Shown piece after piece: positions 1 to 8,997 of a stretch of 64,000 bases of DNA; the stretch's first letter is position 1; each line of letters begins with the position of its first letter. This DNA is from Ruegeria sp. ANG-R. Its GTDB lineage: Bacteria > Pseudomonadota > Alphaproteobacteria > Rhodobacterales > Rhodobacteraceae. The translations under genes and the position numbers were made by a program. The stretch is taken from NCBI RefSeq assembly GCF_000813985.1, contig NZ_JWLJ01000011.1, positions 62,001-126,000 of the forward strand, in the 5' to 3' direction. The notes under the pieces were generated by a model. It made no database searches. It was not told the origin of the DNA and saw only the letters and a list, made by a program, of their open reading frames with translations.

Positions 1-357
1 TCCGCGAAGGATGGGGTTGAGACGATTTCGGCCCTGCGCTCCGCATTTGCGCCGGCAGCGCGCACGGCCCTTGCCGATGCGCGAGATGCCGACAAAGGCA
101 CCGGGCTGGTTGCCTTTTTGCAGCGTCAGACCGGTGCGCGTTCGGTGACGCCGCAAGAGGGCGACGACCCGGATGCGATCCTGTCGCGCGCTCAGGCGGC
201 GTTGGCGGATGGAGACGTCACAAAGGCGCTGACCGAACTGAAAACCCTGCCCGAGGCGGCGCAGACTGCATTGGCGGATTGGGAGCAGGCGGCGCAGACG
301 CGGGTCTCTGCCGTCGAGGCCGCAAATACGCTTGCTTCAAGCCTGAACTCGAACTGA
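1..357 (+). CDS. Mitofilin-like (COG4223-type) protein, C-terminal part
   Basis: The frame is open from the first base of the window and ends at TGA 355-357, so only the last 118 residues are visible and the start lies outside. The sequence is Ala-rich, helical and low in complexity, with no catalytic motif. In Rhodobacteraceae an inner-membrane mitofilin/Mic60-like protein commonly lies between the uroporphyrinogen-III synthase gene and hemY, and this fragment sits 10 bases before hemY on the same strand. The family call therefore rests mainly on position and composition. The likely role is organisation of the cytoplasmic membrane or of haem-biosynthesis complexes, but this is inference. Confidence 0.6.
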   Translation, partial: SAKDGVETISALRSAFAPAARTALADARDADKGTGLVAFLQRQTGARSVTPQEGDDPDAILSRAQAALADGDVTKALTELKTLPEAAQTALADWEQAAQTRVSAVEAANTLASSLNSN

Positions 358-367
358 AGGACCTGCC

Positions 368-1855
368 ATGCTGTGGTCATTGTTAAAGATCCTTGTTTTT
401 GTTGCGATTATCGGCCTGCTGGCCATGGGCGCAGGGTACCTTATGGAATCGTCGGGCGGCGTGCAGATCACCGTCGCGGGCACGGAATACACGCTGGGGC
501 CGCTGCAATCGGTGATCGCCCTGGGCATTCTGGTGTTTGCGGTCTGGCTGTTCTTCAAGCTGCTTACCCTGCTGATCGCGACGCTGAAATTCCTCAATGG
601 CGATGAAACTGCGCTGACGCGCTATTTCGACCGCAGCCGCGAAAAGCGCGGATATCAGGCGCTGGCCGATGGTCTGATGGCGCTGGCCTCGGGGGAGGGG
701 CGCGTGGCGATGACCAAGGCCAATAAGGCCGAAAAGCTGCTGAACAAGCCGGAACTGACCAATCTTCTGGTGGCACAGGCTGCCGAGATGACCGGCGATA
801 CCAAGAAAGCGTCCGAGACTTACAAAAAGCTGGTCGCCAACAACGCCACGCGATTTGTCGGCGTGCGCGGGATTATGAAACAGAAGCTGGCCGAAGGCGA
901 TGATGAAACTGCGCGCAAGCTGGCCGAAAAGGCGCTGGCCCTGAAACCCCGGCATGAAGAAACGCAGGATGTGCTGCTGAACCTGCAGACCAAGGCGCAG
1001 GACTGGGCCGGGGCGCGGTCCACGCTGTCCTCCAAGCTGAAAGCCGGGTACTTGCCGCGTGACGTGTTCAAGCGGCGCGATGCGGTCTTGGCCCTGTCCG
1101 AGGCCAAGCTGCTGCTGGACGACACGGCAACGGTCGAGCAGCAGGAGCACGCGATCGAGGCGAACCGTCTGTCCCCCGATCTGGTCCCGGCGGCCGCCAT
1201 GGCCGCGCGGGCCTATATCGAAAAAGGCAAGGTGCGGGCCGCGACCAAAATCCTGAAAAAAGCATGGGAGGCTCAGCCACACCCTGATCTGGCCCATGCC
1301 TTTGCCGAGATCGCGCCGGATGAAACACCCGAACAGCGGATCAAGCGGTTCACGGCGCTGACCCGCATTCACCCAGAAAATATGGAAACGCGCCTGATCC
1401 TGGCCGAGCTGAACATCGTTGCCGAAGACTTCCCCGAAGCCCGCCGCGCGCTGGGCGATGTCGTTGAAAAACAAGGGGATGCACGGGCCTACACGCTGAT
1501 GGCCGCGATTGAGCGGGGCGAGGGGGCCTCGGATGCGGTGGTTCAGGGATGGCTGGCCAAGGCGCTGAACGCGCCGCGCGGGCCGCAATGGGTCTGCGAC
1601 AATTGCCACGACATACAGGCCGAATGGGCCCCGGTCTGTCAGAACTGCGGCAGCTTCGATACGCTCAGCTGGCAGACGCCGCAAACGCCCGAGATTGCCA
1701 CCGCGACCGGTGTCCATATGCTGCCGTTGATTGTCGGAGCGCTGGAAGATCAGTCGGAGACCGAAGAAGCGTCAGATACCGAAGAGGTTGAGGTGGACGA
1801 GGTGATCGATGCGAGCGCCGAGCCCGTTGACGCCGGGGACGAGAAGCGGGCCTAG
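368..1855 (+). CDS. hemY: HemY-type haem biosynthesis TPR membrane protein
   Basis: The 495-residue protein has two N-terminal membrane segments (about residues 5-25 and 40-65). A HemY_N-type region and a long helical TPR-like part follow, to about residue 390. A CxxC...CxxC zinc ribbon (C410, C413, C424, C427) comes next, and the tail is acidic. The proteobacterial HemY family is a membrane protein of late haem synthesis with no proven catalytic activity; it is distinct from the Bacillus protoporphyrinogen oxidase of the same name. The zinc ribbon after the TPRs is, as far as I recall, normal for alphaproteobacterial members. It follows the mitofilin-like gene by 10 bases and converges on the citryl-CoA lyase gene with a 4-base gap. 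Confidence 0.85.
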   Translation: MLWSLLKILVFVAIIGLLAMGAGYLMESSGGVQITVAGTEYTLGPLQSVIALGILVFAVWLFFKLLTLLIATLKFLNGDETALTRYFDRSREKRGYQALADGLMALASGEGRVAMTKANKAEKLLNKPELTNLLVAQAAEMTGDTKKASETYKKLVANNATRFVGVRGIMKQKLAEGDDETARKLAEKALALKPRHEETQDVLLNLQTKAQDWAGARSTLSSKLKAGYLPRDVFKRRDAVLALSEAKLLLDDTATVEQQEHAIEANRLSPDLVPAAAMAARAYIEKGKVRAATKILKKAWEAQPHPDLAHAFAEIAPDETPEQRIKRFTALTRIHPENMETRLILAELNIVAEDFPEARRALGDVVEKQGDARAYTLMAAIERGEGASDAVVQGWLAKALNAPRGPQWVCDNCHDIQAEWAPVCQNCGSFDTLSWQTPQTPEIATATGVHMLPLIVGALEDQSETEEASDTEEVEVDEVIDASAEPVDAGDEKRA

Positions 1856-1859
1856 CGGT

Positions 1860-2639
1860 TCACAACCGCTCTGCAGAGCCCGTGTAAGTCCAGCGGTACT
1901 TTGGCGGGGTGGGTCCTTTGTTGCGCCCGCCCTGCTGCATTTGCTCCCACGCATGGGCCAGAATCCCCACCGATCGCGACAGGCAAAACAAGCCGCGCGC
2001 AAGAGGTGGCGCAAAGCCCAGTTCAGCGTAGATGACGGCTGTGGCACCGTCGATATTCATCGGAACCGCTTTACCCTTTCGACGCGCAAGCGCAGACTCC
2101 ACCGCTCGCCCGGTTTTCATGAAGCGACCCTCACACGCCCCTTCATCCACGGCTTCCCGCACCATATCCATCAGCCGAGGCGCGCGCGGGTCCGTCGGTC
2201 TATGGAATCTGTGGCCGAAGCCAGGCAGGATTTTTCCATTCGCCGCGATCCAATCGTCCAGCGCGGTGTCCAGATTTTCGGCATGTGCGCCAACAAAGTG
2301 GTAAAGCTCGACGGCTTGCTCTCCGGCACCGCCATGGACGTCACCGAGCATGTTCACCGCGCTGGCCATGGCATTGTTCAGCGACACTCCGCAGGTCACC
2401 GCCATCCGTGCCGTTGCGATCGAGGGGGCTTGAGGGCCGTGATCAACCGCCGCAACCAATGCGGCCTCGAACAATCGGGCCTGCGCAGGCGTCGGTGTGT
2501 CACCGCGTACCATCAACCAGATCATTTCAGCGAATCCGAGGTTCCCGATCAGATTTTGAATCGGTCGTCCGCGCAGCTCGATACGACCGGGTGCCATATC
2601 GATGATGGCTGTCTGCCACCAATCGGCTACGTCGCTCAT
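1860..2639 (-). CDS. Citryl-CoA lyase (citrate synthase fold)
   Basis: The 259-residue protein is a short citrate-synthase-fold enzyme. It keeps the three catalytic regions: DVHGGAGE (first His), GFGHRFH (second His) and MNIDGA (Asp). At 259 residues it lacks the extra N-terminal part of true citrate synthases of about 430 residues. This size matches stand-alone citryl-CoA lyases, related to the C-terminal module of ATP-citrate lyase, which split citryl-CoA into acetyl-CoA and oxaloacetate. The start at 2639 overlaps the stop of the CoA-transferase gene by ATGA, which indicates translational coupling; the frame stays open further upstream but that part is antisense-like. The context of citrate transporter and CoA-transferase supports a catabolic lyase. 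A related substrate such as methylcitryl-CoA cannot be excluded. Confidence 0.85.
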   Translation of the reverse strand: MSDVADWWQTAIIDMAPGRIELRGRPIQNLIGNLGFAEMIWLMVRGDTPTPAQARLFEAALVAAVDHGPQAPSIATARMAVTCGVSLNNAMASAVNMLGDVHGGAGEQAVELYHFVGAHAENLDTALDDWIAANGKILPGFGHRFHRPTDPRAPRLMDMVREAVDEGACEGRFMKTGRAVESALARRKGKAVPMNIDGATAVIYAELGFAPPLARGLFCLSRSVGILAHAWEQMQQGGRNKGPTPPKYRWTYTGSAERL

Positions 2640-3823
2640 ATGATCCCCTCCTTTCGCAGCGTATCGATTTCGGCCTCCGACATGCCCAGTTCGGACCAGA
2701 TCGCGGAATTGTCGGCACCAAGGGCCGGCGGCGCGGCCTGAGGCATCTTGCGTTCGCCATTCATGACCACCGGACTGCCGGCGAGGCGCATGTCTTCGCC
2801 GTGAACCGATAGCTCTCCGATCAGCCCCCGTCGGTCCAGTTGTTCGTCCGACAACGCCTGGGGCACCGATAGTACCTGCCCGGCTGGTACGCCAAGCGCA
2901 TTCAGTTCGCGAACCCAGTCGGCGGCTGGGCGGGTGACCAGAGTACGCTCCAGCTCCTGCCGAAGGGAATGGCGGTTTTGCTTGCGGTCTTCCCGCGTCC
3001 GATAGTCTGGATGAACCAGCAAGTCCTCGCGATCCAGATGTTCTGCAAGCGCCTGCCATTGTTCATCCCGATTGGCCGCGATGTTAATCGGGCTATCGGA
3101 TGTGGCGAAGGTTCCGGATGGGGCTGACGTGGTGTTTTCGTTGCCGTGCGCGGTGGGTGAAACCTCACCCAAAAGGTAGTTCGAAACAACCCAGCCCATG
3201 GTCGAGACAACGGCCTCGGTCATGGCGACATCCAGAAATGCGCCGCGTGGATTGGCATTTAGGGCGGCGCTGATGGCAAACGCTGCGGTCAGGCCGCCGA
3301 CGGTGTCTGCCAGTGGATAACCCACACGATATGGCGCCGTATCCGGGGCACCCGTGATGGACATGACGCCGCTGATACCCTGAACGATCTGGTCATAAGC
3401 CGGATCATTTCGCCGCGGCCCGTCCTGACCGAACCCGCTGATCGCGCAATAGATCAGGTTCGGGTTCTCGGCCCGCAACACGTCATACCCCAGCCCCAGC
3501 CGATCCATGACTCCGGGGCGGAAATTCTCGACCAGTACGTCGGCGCTCTGCACCAGTTTTCTGAGCAGCACCTTGCCCTGCGCGGCCTTCATGTTCAGCG
3601 TGATCGATTTCTTGTCCGCATTCTGCGCCAGAAAACTGATTCCCATCCCGGCTTTGTTCCGGTCGGGATCGGCACCCAGCACGCGGGCCAGATCACCGCT
3701 GCCGGGGCGTTCGACCTTGATTACCTCGGCCCCCATCAATGCAAGCTGATAACAGCAATAGGGTCCGGCCAGTACGTTGGTCAGGTCAAGGACCCGGACC
3801 CCCGACAGCGGTTCAGTCGCCAT
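2636..3823 (-). CDS. Type III CoA-transferase (CaiB/BaiF family)
   Basis: The 395-residue protein has the family III layout: an N-terminal GVRVLDLTNVLAGPYCCYQLA block, KKSITLNM near residues 71-78, and PAYDQIVQG with the probable acyl-carrying Asp144. Family members move CoA between carboxylic acids through an aspartyl-CoA thioester. I chose ATG 3823 because the conserved fold starts directly after it. It overlaps the end of tctA by 11 bases, and its own stop overlaps the lyase start, so the three genes are coupled. The neighbours suggest transfer of CoA, perhaps from succinyl-CoA, to an imported tricarboxylate, giving the substrate of the lyase. The donor and acceptor are inferred. Confidence 0.9.
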   Translation of the reverse strand: MATEPLSGVRVLDLTNVLAGPYCCYQLALMGAEVIKVERPGSGDLARVLGADPDRNKAGMGISFLAQNADKKSITLNMKAAQGKVLLRKLVQSADVLVENFRPGVMDRLGLGYDVLRAENPNLIYCAISGFGQDGPRRNDPAYDQIVQGISGVMSITGAPDTAPYRVGYPLADTVGGLTAAFAISAALNANPRGAFLDVAMTEAVVSTMGWVVSNYLLGEVSPTAHGNENTTSAPSGTFATSDSPINIAANRDEQWQALAEHLDREDLLVHPDYRTREDRKQNRHSLRQELERTLVTRPAADWVRELNALGVPAGQVLSVPQALSDEQLDRRGLIGELSVHGEDMRLAGSPVVMNGERKMPQAAPPALGADNSAIWSELGMSEAEIDTLRKEGII

Positions 3824-5324
3824 CCGCGATCCCGGCCGCGCGGGCTTTGGCCCGACGCGCACGATAGCTTGGCAACAGGACCAGAAGCACCGCGATCACC
3901 AACAGGCCCAGAGTCATCGGACGTTCCCAGATAAATGCGATACCATCGTAGAGCTGCATGGAACGGGAGAAGTTGTCCTCCATCATCCCGCCCAGGATAA
4001 AGCCGATCAGCAGCGGAGCGAGAGGATAATCTGCAAATTTCAGCGCCGTCGCGCAGACCCCGAACCCGACAAGTATCAGCAGTTCAGTGGCATTGTTCTG
4101 ACCGATATAGGCCCCCATCAGAGTGAAGAACAGGATGAATGGAATCAGATAGTTGCGCGGTACCGCCAGCACCTTGGCGATGTAGGGGATCAGCGGCAGG
4201 TTCAGGATCAGCAACACGAGGTTGCCGATGAACATCGACATGATGACCGCCCAGAAGATCTGTGGCTCATCAATCATCAGACGCGGGCCAGGCGTGACAT
4301 TCAAGGCGATCAACGCCCCAAGCAGAATTGCCGTGGTGCCGGACCCCGGTATGCCCAGTGTCAGCAGGGGTACGAAAGAACCGGTACACGCTGCGTTATT
4401 TGCCGCCTCCGGCGCTGCAAGACCCTTGATCGAGCCTTTTCCGAACTCTTCCTGCTCTTCTTTCGGGGCAATGTTGCGCTCGACCGCATAGCCGAGGAAG
4501 CTTGCGATGGTTGCACCGGCCCCCGGCAGAACCCCGATGAAGAAACCCTGCGCGGATTGGCGCCCGATGACCGGCGCGATTGCTTTGGCCTCGTCTTTTG
4601 TAATGCGCAGGTCGCTGATTTTGCCGTCATCCCCGTGCAGGTCCTTGGGTTTGAGGACAAGGAACAGGGCTTCTGGCAATGCGAACATCGCCATGGCCAG
4701 CGTGATGAAGCCAAAACCGGATTGCAGGTCCATGATACCCATGGTGAAGCGCGGCAGATTGAACAGTGCGCCTTCGCCGACGGTGGCCATGATCAGGCCC
4801 AGGATGGTCATGATCAGGGCCTTGGACACTTGCCCCGAACCCGCGAAAGCGGCGATGGCAGACAAGCCTACAACCATCAGCGCGAAGTATTCCGCGGAAT
4901 GGAACAACAGCGCGACCGACGACAGGGCAGGGGCGAACACCATCAGCAGAACAGCACCCAGGGTACCGCCCGCGAAACTGGCGATTGCGGCGATGGTCAG
5001 GGCCTTCCCGGCCTTGCCCTGCCGCGCCATCGGATAGCCGTCAAAGCTTGACGCCACCGTGCCCGCGACCCCCGGCGCGTTCAGCAGGATCGAAGAGGTC
5101 GAGCCCCCAAAGATTGCGCCATAATAAACGCCCGCCAGCAGGATCAGAGCGGCCGAGGGGTCACCCATCGAGATCGCGACCGGGATCATGATCGCGATGA
5201 TCGACATCGGGCCGAGCCCGGGCAACATGCCGATGAATGTGCCGATCAGGCAGCCTGCCACAACCATTAGCAGATTCTGGAGCGAGAATGCCGTTTGCAG
5301 GCCAATCAGAAGTCCTTCGAGCAT
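3813..5324 (-). CDS. tctA: Tripartite tricarboxylate transporter large permease TctA
   Basis: The 503-residue polytopic membrane protein carries TctA signatures: an N-terminal GCLIGTFIGMLPGLGP loop, GPRLMIDEPQIFW in the middle and GVLPGAGATIASFLGYAVER. TctA is the large 12-helix subunit that, with TctB and the periplasmic TctC, imports citrate or other di- and tricarboxylates using an ion gradient. ATG 5324 is chosen because it begins the conserved membrane region and is one base past the tctB stop; the 15 codons upstream in frame belong to tctB. The gene lies third in the tctCBA-transferase-lyase operon. Confidence 0.95.
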   Translation of the reverse strand: MLEGLLIGLQTAFSLQNLLMVVAGCLIGTFIGMLPGLGPMSIIAIMIPVAISMGDPSAALILLAGVYYGAIFGGSTSSILLNAPGVAGTVASSFDGYPMARQGKAGKALTIAAIASFAGGTLGAVLLMVFAPALSSVALLFHSAEYFALMVVGLSAIAAFAGSGQVSKALIMTILGLIMATVGEGALFNLPRFTMGIMDLQSGFGFITLAMAMFALPEALFLVLKPKDLHGDDGKISDLRITKDEAKAIAPVIGRQSAQGFFIGVLPGAGATIASFLGYAVERNIAPKEEQEEFGKGSIKGLAAPEAANNAACTGSFVPLLTLGIPGSGTTAILLGALIALNVTPGPRLMIDEPQIFWAVIMSMFIGNLVLLILNLPLIPYIAKVLAVPRNYLIPFILFFTLMGAYIGQNNATELLILVGFGVCATALKFADYPLAPLLIGFILGGMMEDNFSRSMQLYDGIAFIWERPMTLGLLVIAVLLVLLPSYRARRAKARAAGIADGD

Positions 5325-5325
5325 A

Positions 5326-5808
5326 TCAGCCTCCGAACACGCCCGGTAGGGGACGCATGTAAATTCCAAGAACCTGCTGAACCAGATACCAGACCGCTCC
5401 GGTCGCGATCAGGGCCACCGGCACCATGACGTGCCATTTGCGCTCACCCAGGATGTATGAGCCAAGGATAAGGAAACCGGAAGTCGCGATCAGAAACCCG
5501 ACCGGACGCAAACACAGCGCATAGACGACCATCAGCACCAGCAGGGAAATCGCCTGCCCCAAGTGGTAGTCGCCAAGTCTGCGATAGTCGATATCCGCCT
5601 CTTTTACTTCGCTTTTCTCAAAGCCCAGAAGAATGATGGTAGATGCAATTATGCCCAGAACCGAAAGCACTTTGGGAAACGTACTGGGCCAAATGGGATT
5701 TCTTTGCATGAAAGGGGGCAGACTGCCGTCCATGGTGAACCAGGCGGCATAGCCATATGTCAAACATGTTCCCAGCAGAACAAGCGCGATCCAGCGATCC
5801 AGCGCCAT
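5326..5808 (-). CDS. tctB: Tripartite tricarboxylate transporter small permease TctB
   Basis: The 160-residue protein has four predicted membrane helices, as is usual for TctB. A long cytoplasmic stretch around residues 60-85 separates the first helix pair from the next segments. TctB is the small membrane subunit of TTT transporters and is poorly conserved in sequence, so the assignment relies on size, topology and position between tctC and tctA. A strong ribosome-binding site (GGAGGGGACA) precedes ATG 5808. The stop is directly next to the tctA start. Confidence 0.9.
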   Translation of the reverse strand: MALDRWIALVLLGTCLTYGYAAWFTMDGSLPPFMQRNPIWPSTFPKVLSVLGIIASTIILLGFEKSEVKEADIDYRRLGDYHLGQAISLLVLMVVYALCLRPVGFLIATSGFLILGSYILGERKWHVMVPVALIATGAVWYLVQQVLGIYMRPLPGVFGG

Positions 5809-5847
5809 GATGTCCCCTCCCTAGTCGCTTTTTTTGTTGGTGATGAT

Positions 5848-5871
5848 GGCAGAGCGGTTGTCCGCTCTGCC
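5848..5871 (-). promoter_or_regulatory. Perfect hairpin between tctC and tctB
   Basis: GGCAGAGCGG and CCGCTCTGCC pair perfectly over 10 bp around a 4-base loop. There is no T-run after it on the minus strand, so it is unlikely to be a simple terminator. Such hairpins after binding-protein genes often stabilise the upstream mRNA and let the binding protein be made in excess over the permease. Confidence 0.65.
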
Positions 5872-5881
5872 AAAGGTGCGA

Positions 5882-6862
5882 TTAGAGGAAGCCCAGCTTC
5901 TTCATCAGATCGCTGATCTGCTGTTCCTGATCTTCGAGGAATGTTTTGAAGTCATCGCCCGAGTTGTGGATGTTCACCCACCCGTTGCGGGCACGTACCT
6001 CTTCCCATTCGGGCGTGTCGTACATTTTGGCGATGGCGTCCTGATAGGCGGCCAGCTGGTCTTCGGGCAGACCGGGTGCCGCAAAGAAACCACGCCAGTT
6101 TATGAAGGTGGTGTCGATACCCTGTTCCTTCATGGTCTGTGCGTCTGGCGCCGCATCGACGCGTTCCTCGGACGTTACACCGATGATTTTCACCTCGCCC
6201 GCATTGGCCAGATCAACCGCTTCTGAAAAACCGGTCGACAGTGCTGCGATCTCGCCGGACAGCAGGGCTGCCATGGCCTTTCCGCCTGCGTCATAAGGGA
6301 TGTATTTGACGCCGAGCGCGTCCTTGCCCGCGGCTTCCATCACCATGGCTGCAACCAGATGGTCCATGCCGCCCGGTACCGAACCGCCGCCGATGGCCGT
6401 GCCGCCCGGATCTGCGTCATAGGCCGCCAGCAAATCTGCCATCGAGTTGATCGGGCTGTCCTTGCCAACGACGATCGCTGCGTAGTCACCGATCGTGCCC
6501 GAAACCAGGGTCAGATCGCGGAAGTTATGCGGGAACACGCCGGTCAGAGATCGGATCACGATGGGCGTCGAGTTGACCATCAGCGTTCCGTGGTTGCTTT
6601 CGGCGTTTTCGATCAGATAGCCGATGGCTTTACCGCCACCTCCGCCCGACATGTTTTCGTAAGATGCGGTGCCGACAAGACCTGCATTGGTCAGCGCCTC
6701 TCCGGTACCGCGCGCGGTACCGTCCCAGCCACCACCGGCGCCGCCGGGGATCAGGAAGTGGATGCTGTCGACCACCTGATCCTGTGCCAGCGATGGTCCG
6801 GCCAGACCGAATGCAGCCACGGCTGCGATCAGGGCGCGTCGGCCCAGTTTGAGTGTTGTCAT
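5882..6862 (-). CDS. tctC: Tripartite tricarboxylate transporter binding protein TctC
   Basis: The 326-residue protein begins with a signal peptide (basic TTLKLGRR, hydrophobic core, cleavage near ...GPSLAQ). The mature part has the Bug/TctC hallmarks: IHFLIPGGAGGGWDGTAR near the mature N-terminus, ENMSGGGGGKAIGYL, and a second-lobe region around PYDAGGKAMAALLSGE. Bug-family proteins bind carboxylates in the periplasm and deliver them to TctAB. It is the first gene of the operon and is divergent from tctD across 109 bp holding the likely promoters and operator. The actual ligand cannot be read from sequence; citrate or a related tricarboxylate fits the downstream enzymes. Confidence 0.95.
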   Translation of the reverse strand: MTTLKLGRRALIAAVAAFGLAGPSLAQDQVVDSIHFLIPGGAGGGWDGTARGTGEALTNAGLVGTASYENMSGGGGGKAIGYLIENAESNHGTLMVNSTPIVIRSLTGVFPHNFRDLTLVSGTIGDYAAIVVGKDSPINSMADLLAAYDADPGGTAIGGGSVPGGMDHLVAAMVMEAAGKDALGVKYIPYDAGGKAMAALLSGEIAALSTGFSEAVDLANAGEVKIIGVTSEERVDAAPDAQTMKEQGIDTTFINWRGFFAAPGLPEDQLAAYQDAIAKMYDTPEWEEVRARNGWVNIHNSGDDFKTFLEDQEQQISDLMKKLGFL

Positions 6863-6929
6863 GATGTCCTCCCATTTGACAACCGGCCGCGTGGCGGCTC
6901 AGATTACTCTGAACTTTAATCACACGAAC

Positions 6930-6947
6930 CTGACATCAACCTGTCAT
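6930..6947. promoter_or_regulatory. Pho-box-like tandem operator in the tctC/tctD divergent promoter
   Basis: Two 7-bp direct repeats, CTGACAT and CTGTCAT, are separated by four bases and so have the 11-bp period bound by PhoB/OmpR-type dimers. This is very close to the classic Pho box. It lies 24 bp before the tctD start and 67 bp before tctC. TctD is itself an OmpR/PhoB-type regulator, so autoregulation by TctD is the simplest reading; control by PhoB is the alternative. Confidence 0.5.
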
Positions 6948-6971
6948 GCGCAGAGATACTTTCCGAGTCTC

Positions 6972-7640
6972 ATGAAATTCCTTCTGGTCGAAGATAACCT
7001 GGATCTCGCGGACGCGATGTGTGCCCGTATGCGGCTGGACGGACATGTCGTTGATCATGCAGCGAAATTGGAGGACGCAACGGCCTATGCCGAGGTCGAG
7101 GAATATGATCTGATCCTGTTGGATATCATGTTGCCGGACGGCGACGGGCGGGACTTTCTGGAACGTCACCGGGCCCGTGATCCTGACACTCCGGTCATCG
7201 TTCTGACGGCGCGCAGTCAGGTTTCGGATCGAATCGGGTCGCTGGATCTGGGGGCGGATGACTACGTGACCAAACCCTTTGACCATGCCGAGCTTGAGGC
7301 CCGGTGCCGGGCTGTCCTGCGCCGTAAATCCGGGATCGCCAAATCCACCATCGAGGTCGGCGGGATCGTGTTCGACCCGGTGGCCGGTCATCTCACCGTC
7401 CGGGGTGACACGATATCTCTGCGCAACCGAGAACTGCGGATGATGGAGCTTTTCATCAACGCGCCCGGTCAGGTCTTTTCGAAACAGAAGCTTGCCGACC
7501 GGCTGTTTTCTTACGACGATAACGTCTCGGACAACGCGATTGAGGTCTATGTGGGCCGGCTGCGCAAACACCTTGAGAATTCGGAACTGAAAATAACCAC
7601 CTTGCGTGGGTTGGGCTACAGGCTGGACCATGACGGTTAG
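6972..7640 (+). CDS. tctD: OmpR-type response regulator TctD
   Basis: The 222-residue protein has a receiver domain (residues 1-115; acidic pocket VEDN, phospho-acceptor D51 in LLDIMLPDGDG, conserved Lys in VTKPFD) and a winged-helix trans_reg_C domain ending in VYVGRLRKHLE and LRGLGYRL. ATG 6972 is chosen because MKFLLVEDN is the normal start of such receivers; the longer open frame upstream runs through the promoter region. The gene overlaps tctE by 11 bases and is divergent from tctCBA. In known TctDE systems the pair activates tricarboxylate uptake genes. Confidence 0.92.
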   Translation: MKFLLVEDNLDLADAMCARMRLDGHVVDHAAKLEDATAYAEVEEYDLILLDIMLPDGDGRDFLERHRARDPDTPVIVLTARSQVSDRIGSLDLGADDYVTKPFDHAELEARCRAVLRRKSGIAKSTIEVGGIVFDPVAGHLTVRGDTISLRNRELRMMELFINAPGQVFSKQKLADRLFSYDDNVSDNAIEVYVGRLRKHLENSELKITTLRGLGYRLDHDG

Positions 7641-8997
7641 CCCGGCTGTTTCAGGATCACTGAGGAACCGGCTTGTGCTGACGTTGATCAGCGGGGCAGC
7701 TTTGCTGGCCGTTCTTTTGTTTTTCGCGGTGCGAAACTATGCGGCACAAGTGGCGCAACAGGGGCAGGACAATATCCTCGGCGCGTCGGCCGCTTCGATC
7801 CTCGATGCGGCGGCGTTGCGCGATGGGCAGCTCGAGATCGACATTCCCTACGCCGCGTTTTCGATGTTGGCGACGCCATCGGATGATCGCGTGTTCTATG
7901 CGATCTTTCAGGATGGCGCGTTCATATCGGGTTACGACGACCTCCAGCTGACGCAGGGTGCCGCCGATGGTAATCCGACATTTGAGGAAACCGAAATGCG
8001 CGGAGAACGCATTCGCCAGGTGAATGCCGGCCGCACCCTTGTTGGTCTCGGTCGTCAGACAGAGATTGAGGTTGCGCTTGCGCAGACACAGGACGCTCTG
8101 TCTGAGACGCTGGATCAGATTTCACGTAACGCGGCCTTCCTGGGGCTTGGATTCTTCGTGCTGACCGCCGCTTTGTCCTTTTGGGTCACGTCCGCGACAA
8201 TCGGTCAGCTCAACAAGCTGACGACCTCGGTGACCCGCCGGGGACCGCAGGATCTGAGCCCGTTCAGAAAACCGGTGCCCAGGGAAATGGCCCCTTTGGT
8301 GAGGTCCTTGAATTCCCTGATGGGGCGCCTGGATCAGTCTCTCAGTCAATCAGAGGATTTCATAGCCGAGGCGGCGCATCGGGTGCGGACCCCGCTGGCG
8401 ACGGTTCGGTCTTATGCCGAGGCAACATTGCAGCGGGTCGAGCGGAAGGAAAATCGCGAAGCCCTGCGCGCGATGGTGCGCGCCATCGACGAAAGCTCTC
8501 GCGCGGCGGGGCAGTTGCTGGATCATGCCATGATCACGTTCCGCGCCGATCATCTCGAACGCGAGGCAATCGATCTTGTTGCGCTGACCCGTGAACTCGT
8601 GCAGCGATTGACACCCATCGCTGAAATGAAAGATCTCTCGCTTACGCTGGCGGGCGATCCGTCCGTGACCTACTCGGGCGATCCGATCCTGCTGCAGAAC
8701 GCCGTGCGCAACATGGTCGACAATGCGCTTAAATACGCGCCACCCGATAGCACAGTCGAGATCAACGTGGCGGCAAAGCCGAATGCGCAGATCAAGGTCA
8801 AGGACTCGGGTCCCGGTTTTCCTCCCGATGAGATCGATATGCTGACACGCCGGTTCGAGCGGGGCCAGAACGCTGCGGGCACCATCGGTTCGGGTCTGGG
8901 TCTGACGATCGCTCAGGATGTGGCGACGGCACATGGCGGCACACTTGTCCTGACCAACCAACCAGAGGGCGGCGCATGTGTTATCTTATCGCTTTGA
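7630..8997 (+). CDS. tctE: Sensor histidine kinase TctE
   Basis: The 455-residue protein has two membrane segments (about residues 14-36 and 173-193) around a periplasmic sensor region of the TctE/2CSK_N type. A HAMP-like linker follows, then HisKA with H250 in AAHRVRTPLA and HATPase_c (N box NMVDNALKYAP, G boxes DSGPGF and GSGLGLTIA). It overlaps tctD at its 5' end and the binding-protein gene by 22 bases at its 3' end, so the three are probably one transcript. It should sense extracytoplasmic carboxylate and phosphorylate TctD; the ligand is inferred from context. Confidence 0.92.
   Translation: MTVSPAVSGSLRNRLVLTLISGAALLAVLLFFAVRNYAAQVAQQGQDNILGASAASILDAAALRDGQLEIDIPYAAFSMLATPSDDRVFYAIFQDGAFISGYDDLQLTQGAADGNPTFEETEMRGERIRQVNAGRTLVGLGRQTEIEVALAQTQDALSETLDQISRNAAFLGLGFFVLTAALSFWVTSATIGQLNKLTTSVTRRGPQDLSPFRKPVPREMAPLVRSLNSLMGRLDQSLSQSEDFIAEAAHRVRTPLATVRSYAEATLQRVERKENREALRAMVRAIDESSRAAGQLLDHAMITFRADHLEREAIDLVALTRELVQRLTPIAEMKDLSLTLAGDPSVTYSGDPILLQNAVRNMVDNALKYAPPDSTVEINVAAKPNAQIKVKDSGPGFPPDEIDMLTRRFERGQNAAGTIGSGLGLTIAQDVATAHGGTLVLTNQPEGGACVILSL

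Noticed and set aside
383-1717. 444-codon frame antisense to hemY
   Set aside because: No ribosome-binding site or domain; it is a shadow of hemY.
3777-5051. 424-codon frame antisense to tctA
   Set aside because: It has Asp/Arg/Gln-rich low-complexity composition and mirrors a well-supported tctA gene.
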